64,000 nucleotides of DNA from DATKPC01 sp035524275 (GCA_035524275.1 DATKPC010000122.1:7447-71446); one strand, 5' to 3'; shown: positions 53,430 through 62,398, numbered from the stretch's first letter. A program made the numbers and translations. Notes: generated by a model from the sequence alone, not told the origin.

Positions 53430-54077
53430 ATGAATGACGCAGGAACGCACCGGGCCCCGCTCGACTCGCCGCTCGACGCCACGCTGGGCTCATCGCTCGG
53501 CACGGCGATATCCGCGCCGATCACGGCGTCGATGCACGGATCGATCGGCTTCGGCTCGGTGATCCTGGCGGCGGCGGGCGTCGTCCTGCTGACCCTTTCG
53601 GCACACCTGCAGGTACCGCTGTGGCCGGTGCCGATGACGATGCAGACCTACGTCGTCCTGGTGATCGCGATGGCCTACGGGCGGCGACTCGGCATGGCGA
53701 CGATGCTTGCCTACCTGTTCGCGGGAGCGGCGGGCCTGCCGGTTTTCGCCGGGACGCCCGAAAAGGGCCTCGGCGTCGCCTATATGGCAGGACCGACGGG
53801 CGGCTATCTCGTCGGCTTCGCGGTCGCGACCTGGCTGGTCGCCAAGCTCGCGGAACGCGGCTGGGATCGTCGCTTCGTGCCGTGCCTCGCGGCGATGACG
53901 GCGGGCCACCTGCTGATTCTCGGCTGCGGCGTCGCCTGGCTGGCCGTTCTGATCGGCGGGCAACGGGCGATTGCGGTCGGATTCACGCCCTTCGTCGTGG
54001 CAACCGTCCTGAAGACCCTGCTCGCCGCGGCCACGCTGCCCGCGGCATGGCATGCCGTCAGTCGCCTGAAGCGTTGA
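53430..54077 (+). CDS. bioY: Biotin transporter, S-component
   Basis: The 215-residue inner-membrane protein has the BioY core: LTLSAHLQVPLWPVPMTMQTYVVLVIAMAYGRRLGMATMLAYLFAGAAGLPVFAG and AYMAGPTGGYLVGFAVATWL. BioY binds biotin with high affinity and works alone or with an ECF energising module. No bioMN genes are next to it, so it probably acts solo or shares a module elsewhere. The first 30 residues before the first helix are longer than usual. AGGATAGGAGA precedes the ATG. The leader has a perfect hairpin. Confidence 0.95.
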   Translation: MNDAGTHRAPLDSPLDATLGSSLGTAISAPITASMHGSIGFGSVILAAAGVVLLTLSAHLQVPLWPVPMTMQTYVVLVIAMAYGRRLGMATMLAYLFAGAAGLPVFAGTPEKGLGVAYMAGPTGGYLVGFAVATWLVAKLAERGWDRRFVPCLAAMTAGHLLILGCGVAWLAVLIGGQRAIAVGFTPFVVATVLKTLLAAATLPAAWHAVSRLKR

Positions 54078-54230
54078 TCAGCGGAACACCTGAACGCGAC
54101 TACCGTACCTCAGTACCATGGCGGTCCCGATCGGCCTAGCCCAATGGGGCGATGAGAGGGAAATCGATGCGCCACGCGGTGTAATTTACGGGCTCGCGCA
54201 ATCCCCCGCGGTCGGAGTCGGCAGCAAACG

Positions 54231-54602
54231 ATGGTTCAGCATCCATCATGGTCCGAGCGCCTCTCGGCAGTCTGGAGGCGGCTTTCGACAAGGCACGCGC
54301 CGCGCCACGGCGGCGCGGATGACTTGCCGGATTCCATCGGGTCCCTGTCCTTCGATTCCCGCTTGGCCGGTACCACCGCGCCGAGCGACACCGGCGACGG
54401 TTTCTCGACGTTCGCCGAGGATGTCGCGCGCAAGGGGCGCCCTTATGCGCAGGTGCAGCGCAAGCTGGAGCTGGCGCGCAGCTACATCGACCTCGGCATC
54501 AAGCCCGGCGCGCGCGAGTTGCTTCTTGAAGTGCTGCGCGACGGAGCACCCGAGCAGCGGCGAGCGGCCGCGTCGATGCTGGACGACGTCCTCGACAGCT
54601 GA
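54231..54602 (+). CDS. Small protein with FimV C-terminal-like helical domain
   Basis: The 123-residue protein has an unstructured N-terminal half (Ser/Asp/Arg-rich) and a C-terminal helical domain of the FimV C-terminal type (QRKLELARSYIDLGIKPGARELLLEVLRDGAPEQRRAA). FimV is a large peptidoglycan-linked protein needed for type IV pili and twitching; here only the terminal TPR-like module is present with no signal peptide or LysM. A standalone module may regulate or bind a partner. The start is the ATG at 54231, with a weak ribosome-binding site. Confidence 0.75.
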   Translation: MVQHPSWSERLSAVWRRLSTRHAPRHGGADDLPDSIGSLSFDSRLAGTTAPSDTGDGFSTFAEDVARKGRPYAQVQRKLELARSYIDLGIKPGARELLLEVLRDGAPEQRRAAASMLDDVLDS

Positions 54603-54625
54603 CGTCCGTCGCGCCGCAGCCTCGC

Positions 54626-55162
54626 TCAGGGCAGGCCTTCGCGCGCCGCACCGGGCCGGCGCCAGAATTCGCCGTGCATCGCGATCGTCTCGCCGACGAC
54701 CTCGACGACGGGCCCGATCAGGTCGATCGGTTTCTGGCCGCTGTCGATGACGCGACGCGATTCGAGGTCCATCGTCGGATTCTCCGGGTGATCGCCGGTC
54801 TGCTGCAGCAGCTCGCGCTCCGTCATCGCGTAGACGATCCGCCCGATGTTGGCCCAATACGCCGTCGCCGCGCACATGCAACACGGCTCGACGGCCGTGT
54901 AAAGCGTGCAGCCCCAGAGGAATCCCGGCGTGAAATTCGTTGCCGCGACGCGCGCCAGCGTCGATTCGGCGTGGTTGACCGTATCGACGTTGCATTGCTC
55001 CAGCAACACGGTTTCCTGGTCGGGCCCGACGAGAACAGCGCCGAACGGGTGACGGCCGAGCGCGACCGCGCGCCGCGCCACGTCGTTCGAGCGGCGCAGG
55101 TGCCGGATCATCTGCTCGCGCGTGGGCGTCAAGCCCTGCGCCGGTAGCCCAGCCGTCGTCAT
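54626..55162 (-). CDS. Cytidine/deoxycytidylate deaminase-fold protein (nucleoside or guanine deaminase-like)
   Basis: The 178-residue protein has the zinc motifs of the deaminase superfamily: NHAESTLARVA (H-A-E, with E the proton shuttle) and EPCCMCAATAYWANIGRIVYA (P-C-x-x-C). The fold includes tRNA adenosine deaminase, guanine deaminase and CMP deaminase. The region GRHPFGAVLVGPDQETVLLEQCN is typical of small nucleoside deaminases, but the exact substrate cannot be set. It converges with the FimV-like gene. Confidence 0.85.
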   Translation of the reverse strand: MTTAGLPAQGLTPTREQMIRHLRRSNDVARRAVALGRHPFGAVLVGPDQETVLLEQCNVDTVNHAESTLARVAATNFTPGFLWGCTLYTAVEPCCMCAATAYWANIGRIVYAMTERELLQQTGDHPENPTMDLESRRVIDSGQKPIDLIGPVVEVVGETIAMHGEFWRRPGAAREGLP

Positions 55163-55265
55163 CGCATTCTCCGAGGTTCGCAGGCAAGTCCCGCAGCACC
55201 GCGTCGTGTCGCGGCACCGGCATCTATAGTACGTACGAACGACGCCTGGAGATGGTGCCCACGCC

Positions 55266-55733
55266 ATGGAAACCCGCCCGCCCTTGCCGCCCTATACGCC
55301 CGAAACCGCGCGCCAGAAGGTCCGGATGGCCGAGGACGCGTGGAACACGCGCGACCCGGATCGGGTCGTGCTGGTCTACACCGAGGACACGCGCTGGCGT
55401 AACCGGTCCGAATTTCCGGTTGGCCGCGACCAGGTACGGAAGTTCCTGCGCCGCAAATGGGATCGGGAGCTCGACTACCGTCTGATCAAGGAGCTCTGGG
55501 CCTGCGCCGGCCATCGGATCGCGGTGCGCTTCGCCTACGAATGGCACGACGATTCCGGGCACTGGTACCGCAGCTACGGCAACGAGAACTGGGAATTCAA
55601 CGACGCCGGACTGATGCAGCGGCGCTACGCGAGCATCAACGACCTGCCGATCAGCGAAGCGGAACGAAAATTCCGCTGGCCGCTGGGGCGCCGGCCGGAC
55701 GAACACCCGGGGTTGTCCGAACTCGACCTCTGA
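55266..55733 (+). CDS. NTF2-fold protein of DUF1348 type
   Basis: The 155-residue protein matches the SnoaL/NTF2-like cone fold: KVRMAEDAWNTRDPDRVVLVYTEDTRWRNRSEFPVGRDQVRKFLRRKW and VRFAYEWHDDSGHWYRSYGNENWEF. I recognise it as DUF1348, a conserved family with no firm function. It precedes the transporter gene by 18 bp and is probably part of the operon with the transporter, ACP-GNAT and ligase. Confidence 0.85.
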   Translation: METRPPLPPYTPETARQKVRMAEDAWNTRDPDRVVLVYTEDTRWRNRSEFPVGRDQVRKFLRRKWDRELDYRLIKELWACAGHRIAVRFAYEWHDDSGHWYRSYGNENWEFNDAGLMQRRYASINDLPISEAERKFRWPLGRRPDEHPGLSELDL

Positions 55734-55751
55734 CGCCGGGACCGCGCCAAC

Positions 55752-56945
55752 ATGCACGCGACGCCGATCGGCGCGCCGCTGGAGTTCATCATCTTCGGGA
55801 TGACGCTCGGCGGCGTGACGCTGCTCCATCGGCACGCGCTACACGTCGCCGCGACCGGGCTGGTCGCGCTGCTCGCCTGCAAGCTGGCGATGGGCGGCTT
55901 CGCGTCGGGCCCCGGTCTGCCCGGACTGGCGCGGCACCTCGGCGGCGAGTGGGTCGGGCTTGCCAATCTCCTCGGCCTGCTGCTCGGTTTCGCGCAGCTG
56001 GCCCGGCACGTCGAGCGCAGCGGACTGCCGGTGCGCATCGCCAGCGTCCTCCCGACGAACTGGGCCGGCGCGTTCGGCCTCCTCGCGACCGTCTTCGTGC
56101 TGTCCGCGTTTCTCGACAACATCGCGGCCGCGCTGATCGGGGGCGCCATCGCGCACGCGGTATTTCGCGAGCGCGTGTGCGTCGCCTATGTCGCGGCCCT
56201 CGTCGCGGCGGCGAACGCCGGCGGCGCGGGCAGCGTCCTGGGCGACACGACGACGACGATGTTGTGGCTCGGCGGCGTCGACCCGCTGTCCGTGGCCCCG
56301 GCGTTCGTGGCGTCCGCGGCGGCGTTCGCGTGCTGCGGCATCCCGGCGTCGATCCTGCAGCAGCGCTACGCGCCGCTGGTCGCGCAGGACGCGGTTCGGA
56401 CGCGCGTCGATCGCGTGCTGCTCGGCATCGTCGGCACGGCGCTCGCCGCGACGCTGGCCGCGAATCTCGTCGTCCATGCGTGGCTGCCGCGCTGGTCGGG
56501 CCGGCTCCCGTGGGCCGCGATCGCGCTCTGGGGCGTGCTCGCGGCATCGGCTCCGCGGCGCCCGCTGGACCGCCAGGCGTTCCGCGACGCGATCGGCGGG
56601 ACCGTCTTCCTGCTGTGTCTCGTGCTTGCGGCGTCGCTGCTGCCCGTCGATCGGCTTCCGCCGCCGTCGCACGCGTCGATCTTCGGCCTCGGCATCCTGT
56701 CGGCGGTTTTCGACAACATACCGTTGACCGCGCTGGCCCTGCAGCAGGGCGGCTACGAATGGGCGCTGCTCGCCTACGCGATCGGGTTCGGCGGATCGAT
56801 GCTCTGGTTCGGCTCCTCGGCTGGCGTGGCGCTTTCCGCCATGTTCCCGGATTCGCGTTCGACGGTCCGCTGGGCGCGCGAGGCCTGGCCGGTCGCGATC
56901 GCCTATGCCGTAGGATTCGGGGCTTTCCTGGCCCTGTTTCGATGA
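55752..56945 (+). CDS. Ion-transporter-superfamily permease (CitMHS/NhaD/ArsB-like)
   Basis: The 397-residue inner-membrane protein has about ten helices. Conserved pieces are VFVLSAFLDNIAAALIGGAIAHAVF, AANAGGAGSVLGDTTTTMLWLGGVDPLSV, and FDNIPLTALALQQGGYEW. These DN-containing re-entrant loops are the hallmark of the ion-transporter superfamily, which includes citrate, arsenite and Na+/H+ exchangers. The substrate is unknown. The next gene starts 13 bp later, and the following CoA ligase suggests a carboxylate as substrate. Confidence 0.85.
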   Translation: MHATPIGAPLEFIIFGMTLGGVTLLHRHALHVAATGLVALLACKLAMGGFASGPGLPGLARHLGGEWVGLANLLGLLLGFAQLARHVERSGLPVRIASVLPTNWAGAFGLLATVFVLSAFLDNIAAALIGGAIAHAVFRERVCVAYVAALVAAANAGGAGSVLGDTTTTMLWLGGVDPLSVAPAFVASAAAFACCGIPASILQQRYAPLVAQDAVRTRVDRVLLGIVGTALAATLAANLVVHAWLPRWSGRLPWAAIALWGVLAASAPRRPLDRQAFRDAIGGTVFLLCLVLAASLLPVDRLPPPSHASIFGLGILSAVFDNIPLTALALQQGGYEWALLAYAIGFGGSMLWFGSSAGVALSAMFPDSRSTVRWAREAWPVAIAYAVGFGAFLALFR

Positions 56946-56958
56946 AACCGGAACTCGC

Positions 56959-57786
56959 ATGACGTCGGGCAGCCGGGCGCGCAGAGCGCCCCGTCGCGAC
57001 CTGGTCCGCGCGGCCGTCCTCGAGGTGCTGCAAGCGATCGCGCCGGAACTCGACACGACGCGACTCGATGCCGATCGTCCGCTGCGCGAGCAGGTGGACC
57101 TGGACTCGATCGACTGGCTCAACGTGCTGCTGCGACTGCGCGACCGGCTCCAGGTACCGATCCCGGATTCGGACTACGGACGGCTGACCAGCCTGAATGC
57201 GATCGTCGACTACCTCGGCGCCCCGAGCCGGCATCGCCGCAGCGCCACGGGCGACAAGGCCACCGGGGCCGACCCGCTCGCGACACGAATCCACCGGCTG
57301 CCGGGAAACGTCGAGGTCGCGGTGAGGCCGGCGCGGCCCGAGGACCTGCCGCAGGAGGCGGAGTTCTTCCGCCACCTGTCGGCCGAATCCCGCTACAAGC
57401 GGTTCATGGCCGCGATCGGCGAACTGCCGGAGAAGAAGCTGCGTGCGCTGGCGAGCGCCGACGCCTCGCGCCAGATCGCGCTCGTCGCGACCGCACGCGA
57501 GGGCGCCGACGAGATCGAGGTCGGCATTGCGAGCTACGCCGTGGCGCCCGACGCGCGGAGCTGCGAGATGGCGATCGTCCTGGACGACGGTTGGCATCAT
57601 TCCGGCCTTGCCGGCGTCATGATGGCGGACCTGATCGACGTCGCGCGGCATGCCGGCCTGGAGCGCATGGATGGCTACGTGCTCGCGAGCAACCAGGAAA
57701 TGATCAGGTTCGCGCGGCAGCTGGGATTCACGACGCGCCACGATCCGGATGACCCGCGGACCGTCCTCATCGAACGCAGCCTCTGA
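56959..57786 (+). CDS. Fusion of acyl carrier-like domain and GNAT acetyltransferase (Pat-like)
   Basis: The 275-residue protein has an N-terminal acyl-carrier-like four-helix domain (about 12-90) with the phosphopantetheine-site signature DLDSIDWLN (Ser50). A 30-residue linker follows, then a GNAT domain (about 118-275) with VRPARPEDLPQEAEFFRHLSAESRYKRFM, the acetyl-CoA loop HHSGLAGVMM, and the closing strand YVLASNQEMIRFARQLGF. The GNAT part matches the protein-acetyltransferase type that silences AMP-forming acyl-CoA synthetases by modifying their PX4GK lysine. The next gene encodes exactly such a synthetase, overlapping by 38 bp. A carrier joined to the acetyltransferase is unusual. Role inferred: regulation of, or acyl delivery from, the partner ligase. 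Confidence 0.85.
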   Translation: MTSGSRARRAPRRDLVRAAVLEVLQAIAPELDTTRLDADRPLREQVDLDSIDWLNVLLRLRDRLQVPIPDSDYGRLTSLNAIVDYLGAPSRHRRSATGDKATGADPLATRIHRLPGNVEVAVRPARPEDLPQEAEFFRHLSAESRYKRFMAAIGELPEKKLRALASADASRQIALVATAREGADEIEVGIASYAVAPDARSCEMAIVLDDGWHHSGLAGVMMADLIDVARHAGLERMDGYVLASNQEMIRFARQLGFTTRHDPDDPRTVLIERSL

Positions 57787-59407
57787 ACCGGCGCCTTCAG
57801 CGGCGCCCGGGGCCGGCGGACCGCTGAACATAGGCCGCGAAACGGTCGATCGGCCGGTCGAGCGCGGCGCTGGCGCGCGCGTCGCGATCCTCTGGCGCGA
57901 CAGCCGCGGCAAGCGGCACGACATCTCGTACGCGGATCTTCGCGAAGCGACGAACCGCGTTGCCGGCGTCCTGCGCGCCCTCGACGTGGCGAAGGGTGAA
58001 CCGGTCTTCGTCATGCTCGGGCACCGGCCGGAATTCGCGACGGCGATGCTCGGCGCGCTGAAGCGTGGTTGCCTCGCGGCTCCGCTCTATCCGGCGTTCG
58101 GACCGGAGCCGGTCGCCACGCGCATCAACCTGGCGCGCGGTCGCGTGCTCATCACGACGATCGACTGCTATCGGCGCCGCGTCGCGCCGGCGCGCGCCGC
58201 GATGCCATCGCTGCAGCACGTGCTGCTCGTGGCCGGCGCCGATGAGGCCGCGGCGCCCGCCGGCACGCGGCTGCTGGCGCCGCTGCTCGACGCCGCCGGC
58301 GCCGAATGCGAGGTCGAACCGACGACCGAAGACGACCTCGCGCTGCTTCACTTCACGAGCGGGACCACCGGCGCGCCCAAGGGCGCGCTGCACGCGCACG
58401 CGGCGCTGCGCTCGCATGTCGCCTCGGCGCGACGGGCCTTCGACCTGCGCGCCGATGACGTGTTCTGGTGCACGGCCGACCCCGGTTGGGTCACCGGAAC
58501 GTCCTACGGTCTCATCGCGCCGCTGGCGTGCGGCGCGACGACGCTGGTCGACGAAGCCGACTTCGACCCCGGCCGCTGGATCGAACGCCTGCGCGGCGAC
58601 TCGGTATCGGTGTGGTACACGACGCCGACGGCGCTGCGCATGATGCGACAGTTGGGCGTCGACGCCTCGCGCGTCGCGTCGCTGCCGCGGCTGCGATGGA
58701 TCGCGACGGTCGGCGAACGCCTCGACCCGGCGCTGGTCGCCTGGAGTCGCGCGACGTTCGGCGTGCCGATCCACGACACGTGGTGGCAGACGGAGACCGG
58801 CGCGATCATGATCGCGCAACAGCCCGGATCGGAGGTGCGTCCCGGTCCGATCGGACGACCGCTGCCGGGTGTCGAGGCCGCGGTCGTCCGGCGCAATCCC
58901 GCCGGCGTCGTCGAGCCGGTACCCGACGGGCAGCCGGGCGAACTGGCGCTGCGCGCCGGATGGCCATCGATGTTCCGCGGCTACCTCGACGACGACGAAC
59001 GCTATCGCGCGTGCTTCTGCGGCGGCTGGTACTTGAGCGGCGACTCCGCGCGGCGCGATGCCGCCGGCGACTACTGGTTCCTCGGGCGCCTGGACGATGT
59101 CGTCAAGTCATCCGGGCACCTGGTGGGGCCGGTGGAAGTGGAAAACGCGCTGACTCAGCATGTCGCCGTCGCCGACGCCGGCGTCGTGGGCGTGCCGGAT
59201 CCCATTGCCGGCGAGCGCGTCAAGGCCTTCGTGGAACTCGCGCCGGGTCATGCGCCGACGCCGCAACTCATCCAGGAACTGCTCGGCTTCGCGCGCCAGC
59301 GTCTTGGCGCGGCGATCGCGCCCAAGGAGATCGAGGTCCTCGACGTGCTGCCGCGAACGACGAGCGGCAAGGTGCTGCGGCGGATCCTGCGGGAAGGCGC
59401 CTGCTGA
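57749..59407 (+). CDS. AMP-forming acyl-CoA synthetase (acetyl-CoA synthetase-like)
   Basis: The 552-residue ANL enzyme has A3 LHFTSGTTGAPKGALHAH, A5 WWQTETGAIMIA, A7 YLSGDSARRDAAGDYWFLGRLDDVVKSSGHLVGPVEVE and catalytic-lysine motif PRTTSGK (PX4GK, K541). This motif is the target site of Pat-type acetyltransferases. It would activate a short carboxylic acid to its CoA thioester, or to an ACP thioester. The ATG lies 38 bp inside the ACP-GNAT gene; no other in-frame ATG, GTG or TTG is seen before the conserved N-terminus, so the overlap is genuine. Fourth gene of the transporter operon. Confidence 0.92.
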   Translation: MTRGPSSSNAASEPAPSAAPGAGGPLNIGRETVDRPVERGAGARVAILWRDSRGKRHDISYADLREATNRVAGVLRALDVAKGEPVFVMLGHRPEFATAMLGALKRGCLAAPLYPAFGPEPVATRINLARGRVLITTIDCYRRRVAPARAAMPSLQHVLLVAGADEAAAPAGTRLLAPLLDAAGAECEVEPTTEDDLALLHFTSGTTGAPKGALHAHAALRSHVASARRAFDLRADDVFWCTADPGWVTGTSYGLIAPLACGATTLVDEADFDPGRWIERLRGDSVSVWYTTPTALRMMRQLGVDASRVASLPRLRWIATVGERLDPALVAWSRATFGVPIHDTWWQTETGAIMIAQQPGSEVRPGPIGRPLPGVEAAVVRRNPAGVVEPVPDGQPGELALRAGWPSMFRGYLDDDERYRACFCGGWYLSGDSARRDAAGDYWFLGRLDDVVKSSGHLVGPVEVENALTQHVAVADAGVVGVPDPIAGERVKAFVELAPGHAPTPQLIQELLGFARQRLGAAIAPKEIEVLDVLPRTTSGKVLRRILREGAC

Positions 59408-59465
59408 CCGGCTTGCGGATCGCCTCGACGGTCGCGGTGCCGGTCGCTCGAAGGGGCCGGCTTTC

Positions 59466-60062
59466 TCAGCCGCCCCGAAGCTTGCACAGGCGCACGGCGA
59501 CGCATCCGGAGTTGTTGCCGTAATGGCCCGCCCAGTCGTTCACGAAGCAGGTCGGGTCACCGATCTCGTCGGGATGAAAGTCCTTCGCATCGGCCGCATG
59601 GCAGTGATCCGGCGCGCCGGACGGCGCGCAGACCGCCTGGTACATCCGCGCGCGCGGGCACACGGCTCCGTAGTGCGCCGGCATGCCGACGAAGGACCAC
59701 CACCACCCCTTCCAGCCCTGCTCCGGCGTGGCCGGTGCCGGACCGTCGCGCCATGGCGCGGACGTCGACACGACACTGAGCCGGTAGGCGTTGGCCGGAT
59801 CGAACGGAAAGGCCGTCAGCACCGTCGGCGCGTGCAGCGTGCCCGGCTCCTGCGTGGCATCGATCGAAAACTCGATGCACGAGGCCTCGTCCGGCGCGCC
59901 GGGCGCCACGGGCTGCGACTTCAGTTCCTCCGCGCTGCAGCCCAGCGGCTCGCGGACCCCCGCGCACCCCGCCACCAGGACGAGCAGCGATGCGGCGACC
60001 GCGCCGGCCGCGCGGCGCATCGCCGGCCGGAAATCACCAATGGGAGCCTCGCGTCTTCTCAT
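59466..60062 (-). CDS. Cysteine-rich predicted lipoprotein
   Basis: The 198-residue protein carries a lipoprotein signal (AASLLVLVAGC, modified Cys33). The mature protein has eight more cysteines, likely in disulfides, in a region with Trp-rich WKGWWWSFVGMPAHYGAVCPRARMYQAVCAP and a C-terminal GNNSGCVAVRLCKLRGG. I recognise no domain. ATG at 60062 was chosen; an ATG at 60020 is an alternative. It converges with the CoA-ligase gene. Confidence 0.7.
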   Translation of the reverse strand: MRRREAPIGDFRPAMRRAAGAVAASLLVLVAGCAGVREPLGCSAEELKSQPVAPGAPDEASCIEFSIDATQEPGTLHAPTVLTAFPFDPANAYRLSVVSTSAPWRDGPAPATPEQGWKGWWWSFVGMPAHYGAVCPRARMYQAVCAPSGAPDHCHAADAKDFHPDEIGDPTCFVNDWAGHYGNNSGCVAVRLCKLRGG

Positions 60063-60388
60063 CGTTCCACCACCCCGGGACTGTCCGCCACGTCGCACCC
60101 GACGACGATCGCGCGCGTCGCCTGCCGACGCCCGCGCGCCGATTATTCTATTGAGCGACCTGCACGACGAGTCGGACGTCGCCCCGCGCGCCGAATCTTT
60201 CGGCCTAGCCCGCATGCGTCAGCGATCGCGGCCGCGACGATCCGGGCGGACGGCGGGCCCGGCCGGGCCCACGACGGCACGCAGCGCATCGGGCGAGCCG
60301 GCATGGAACCTGCGGAACGCCGCGCAGGCTGTACGATTTGCCCCTGGCGGCGGCGCGGCTCGCCGACCCGCCTTCCTTCGAGAACCGC
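60063..60388. other. 326-bp gap between lipoprotein and desulfhydrase genes
   Basis: No gene is supported here. Divergent promoters for the lipoprotein (minus) and the desulfhydrase (plus) must lie in it. No palindrome or A/T-rich island stands out beyond a short run near 60140-60150. Confidence 0.5.
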
Positions 60389-61414
60389 ATGGACCTGGCC
60401 CGCTTTCCGCGTCGACGCTATACCGAGGGGCCCACGCCGCTGCATCCGCTGCCGCGCTTTTCGGCGACGGTCGGCGGCGGCCGCGGCCCGGCCATCTTCG
60501 TCAAGCGCGACGACCTGCTGGGACTCGCGCCGGGCGGCAACAAGACGCGCAAGCTCGAGTTCCTCGTCGCCGATGCGCTCGCGCAGGGCTGCGACACGCT
60601 GATCACCTGCGGCGCGGTGCAATCGAACCACTGCCGCCTGACGCTTGCTGCGGCGATTCGCGAAGGCCTGCGCTGCAGGCTGCTGCTGGAGGAGCGCGTC
60701 GAAGGCAGCTACGACCCGGACGCCGGCGGCAACAACTTCATGTTCCGCCTCCTCGGCGCGGAGACGATCGACGTCGTTCCCGGCGGCTCGGACCTGATGC
60801 TGCGCATGGCGCAGATGGCGCGGGACCTCGCGGCACAGGGTCGCAAGGCCTACATCATCCCGACGGGCGGCTCCAATGCCATCGGCGGCCTCGGCTACGC
60901 CGCCTGCGCGCAGGAGTTGCTCGGGCAGGCGTTCGACCTCGGCCTGCGCATCGACCGGATCGTCGTCGCGTCCGGAAGCTCCGGCACGCACGGCGGGCTC
61001 GTCGCCGGCTTGTGGGGCGCGAACGCCGACATCCCGGTCATCGGCATCGGCGTCAGCCGCGAACCGGTCCAGCAGGAGCCGCTGGTCCATGCCGAGGCGC
61101 AGGCGGTCGCGGACCTGCTGGAACTGCGCGATCCGGTGCCGCGCGATCGCGTCGTCACGGTCGGCGGCTATTGGCAACCGAAGTACTCGGTGCCGAACGC
61201 GCGCATGGTGGAAGCCGTGCAGCTCCTGGCGCGCACCGAAGCCATCGTGCTCGACCCGACGTACACGGGCAAGGCGATGGCGGGATTGATCGGGCTGGTT
61301 CGCGAGGGCGTCCTTGCGGCGGGGCAGAACGTCCTGTTCCTGCACACCGGCGGGCTTCCGGCCGCGTTTGCCGAGGTACCGGCACTCTTGGGGCTCAGGG
61401 CCGTCGCGCCCTGA
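60389..61414 (+). CDS. dcyD: D-cysteine desulfhydrase / ACC-deaminase-family PLP enzyme
   Basis: The 341-residue enzyme of fold type II has KRDDLLGLAPGGNKTRKLEFLVADAL with the PLP lysine in GGNKTRK, then CGAVQSNHCRLTLAAAI and the phosphate-binding SGSSGTHGGLVAG. The family converts D-cysteine to pyruvate, sulfide and ammonia; relatives are 1-aminocyclopropane-1-carboxylate deaminases. The D-cysteine call is favoured by family length and the location next to sulfide-handling genes, but ACC deaminase is not excluded. Confidence 0.85.
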   Translation: MDLARFPRRRYTEGPTPLHPLPRFSATVGGGRGPAIFVKRDDLLGLAPGGNKTRKLEFLVADALAQGCDTLITCGAVQSNHCRLTLAAAIREGLRCRLLLEERVEGSYDPDAGGNNFMFRLLGAETIDVVPGGSDLMLRMAQMARDLAAQGRKAYIIPTGGSNAIGGLGYAACAQELLGQAFDLGLRIDRIVVASGSSGTHGGLVAGLWGANADIPVIGIGVSREPVQQEPLVHAEAQAVADLLELRDPVPRDRVVTVGGYWQPKYSVPNARMVEAVQLLARTEAIVLDPTYTGKAMAGLIGLVREGVLAAGQNVLFLHTGGLPAAFAEVPALLGLRAVAP

Positions 61415-61537
61415 ATCGCGTCGCTCGCGCGCCGGGAATTCCTCCGGTCGGCGCCTAACGGGGCGCATTTCCGCGGTTCGATCGCGCCCTCGGCGCGGTA
61501 GTTTGGCCGTCAGGATGCATGACGCGGAGGCCCCGAC

Positions 61538-62398
61538 ATGGCCGCGGAAGTCCAGTCGTTCTTCGATCCGGCTACCGGAAGCCTCACGCACCTCGTGCAT
61601 GCGGGACGCGGGAGCGCCAGCGCGATCATCGACCCGGTGCTGGACTTCGATCCGGTCGCCGCACGAACGTCGACGCGATCGGTCGATCACGTCCTGGAGT
61701 TCGCGCAACGGCATGACCTGAGCGTCGACTGGATCCTCGAAACGCACGCCCATGCCGATCACCTCTCGAGCGCCGATTACGTGCGCCAGGAGACCGGGGC
61801 ACGCATCGCCATCGGCCATCGCATCGTCGAAGTCCTCGAGGCGTTTCGGGGGATCTACGACTGGCCCGCCGACGTGACGGTCGGAACATGCCGCTTCGAT
61901 CGCCTGGTCTCCGAAGGCGAGGAATTTCGTATCGGTCAGTTGCGGATCCGGGTTCTCTGCGTTCCGGGCCACACGCCGGCCAGCGTCGCGTACGCGGTCG
62001 ACGACTGCGTCTTCGTCGGCGACCTCGTCCTGCGCCCCGAGATCGGATCGGCGCGCTGCGATTTTCCAGGCGGCGATCCGCGCGCCCTCTATCGCTCCAT
62101 ACGCCGGATCATGGCGCTGCCGCCATCGACCCGGCTCTTCCTTTGCCACGACTATCCGGAGGCCGGCGACGAGCCGCGGATCGTCACGACGGTGGAGGAA
62201 CAGCGGCAGCGCAACGTGCATATTCGCGACGGCATCGGGGAGGAGGAATTCGTCGCGCTGCGCCACGCGCGCGATGCCACGCTGCCGCCGCCGCGGCTGA
62301 TCATTCCTTCGATCCAATGCAACGTGCTCGGCTGCCGGCTGCCGTCACCGTCCGCCAACGGCCGCCGATACCTGAACATGCCGCTCGACACCTTCTGA
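61538..62398 (+). CDS. Metallo-beta-lactamase-fold hydrolase, persulfide-dioxygenase-like
   Basis: The 286-residue protein has metal ligands in ETHAHADHLSSADYV (HxHxDH), PGHTPASVAY, DLVLRPEIGSARCDFPGGD and FLCHDY. This set matches the ETHE1/Blh-type persulfide dioxygenases, which oxidise glutathione persulfide to sulfite, or the glyoxalase-II-like group. Position between the D-cysteine enzyme and sox genes favours the sulfur role. No rhodanese domain is fused to it. Confidence 0.85.
   Translation: MAAEVQSFFDPATGSLTHLVHAGRGSASAIIDPVLDFDPVAARTSTRSVDHVLEFAQRHDLSVDWILETHAHADHLSSADYVRQETGARIAIGHRIVEVLEAFRGIYDWPADVTVGTCRFDRLVSEGEEFRIGQLRIRVLCVPGHTPASVAYAVDDCVFVGDLVLRPEIGSARCDFPGGDPRALYRSIRRIMALPPSTRLFLCHDYPEAGDEPRIVTTVEEQRQRNVHIRDGIGEEEFVALRHARDATLPPPRLIIPSIQCNVLGCRLPSPSANGRRYLNMPLDTF

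Noticed and set aside
57789..57806. GGCGCC-TTCAGC-GGCGCC inverted repeat after the ACP-GNAT stop
   Set aside because: It lies inside the coding start of the ligase and each arm is self-palindromic, so it is expected by chance in GC-rich sequence.
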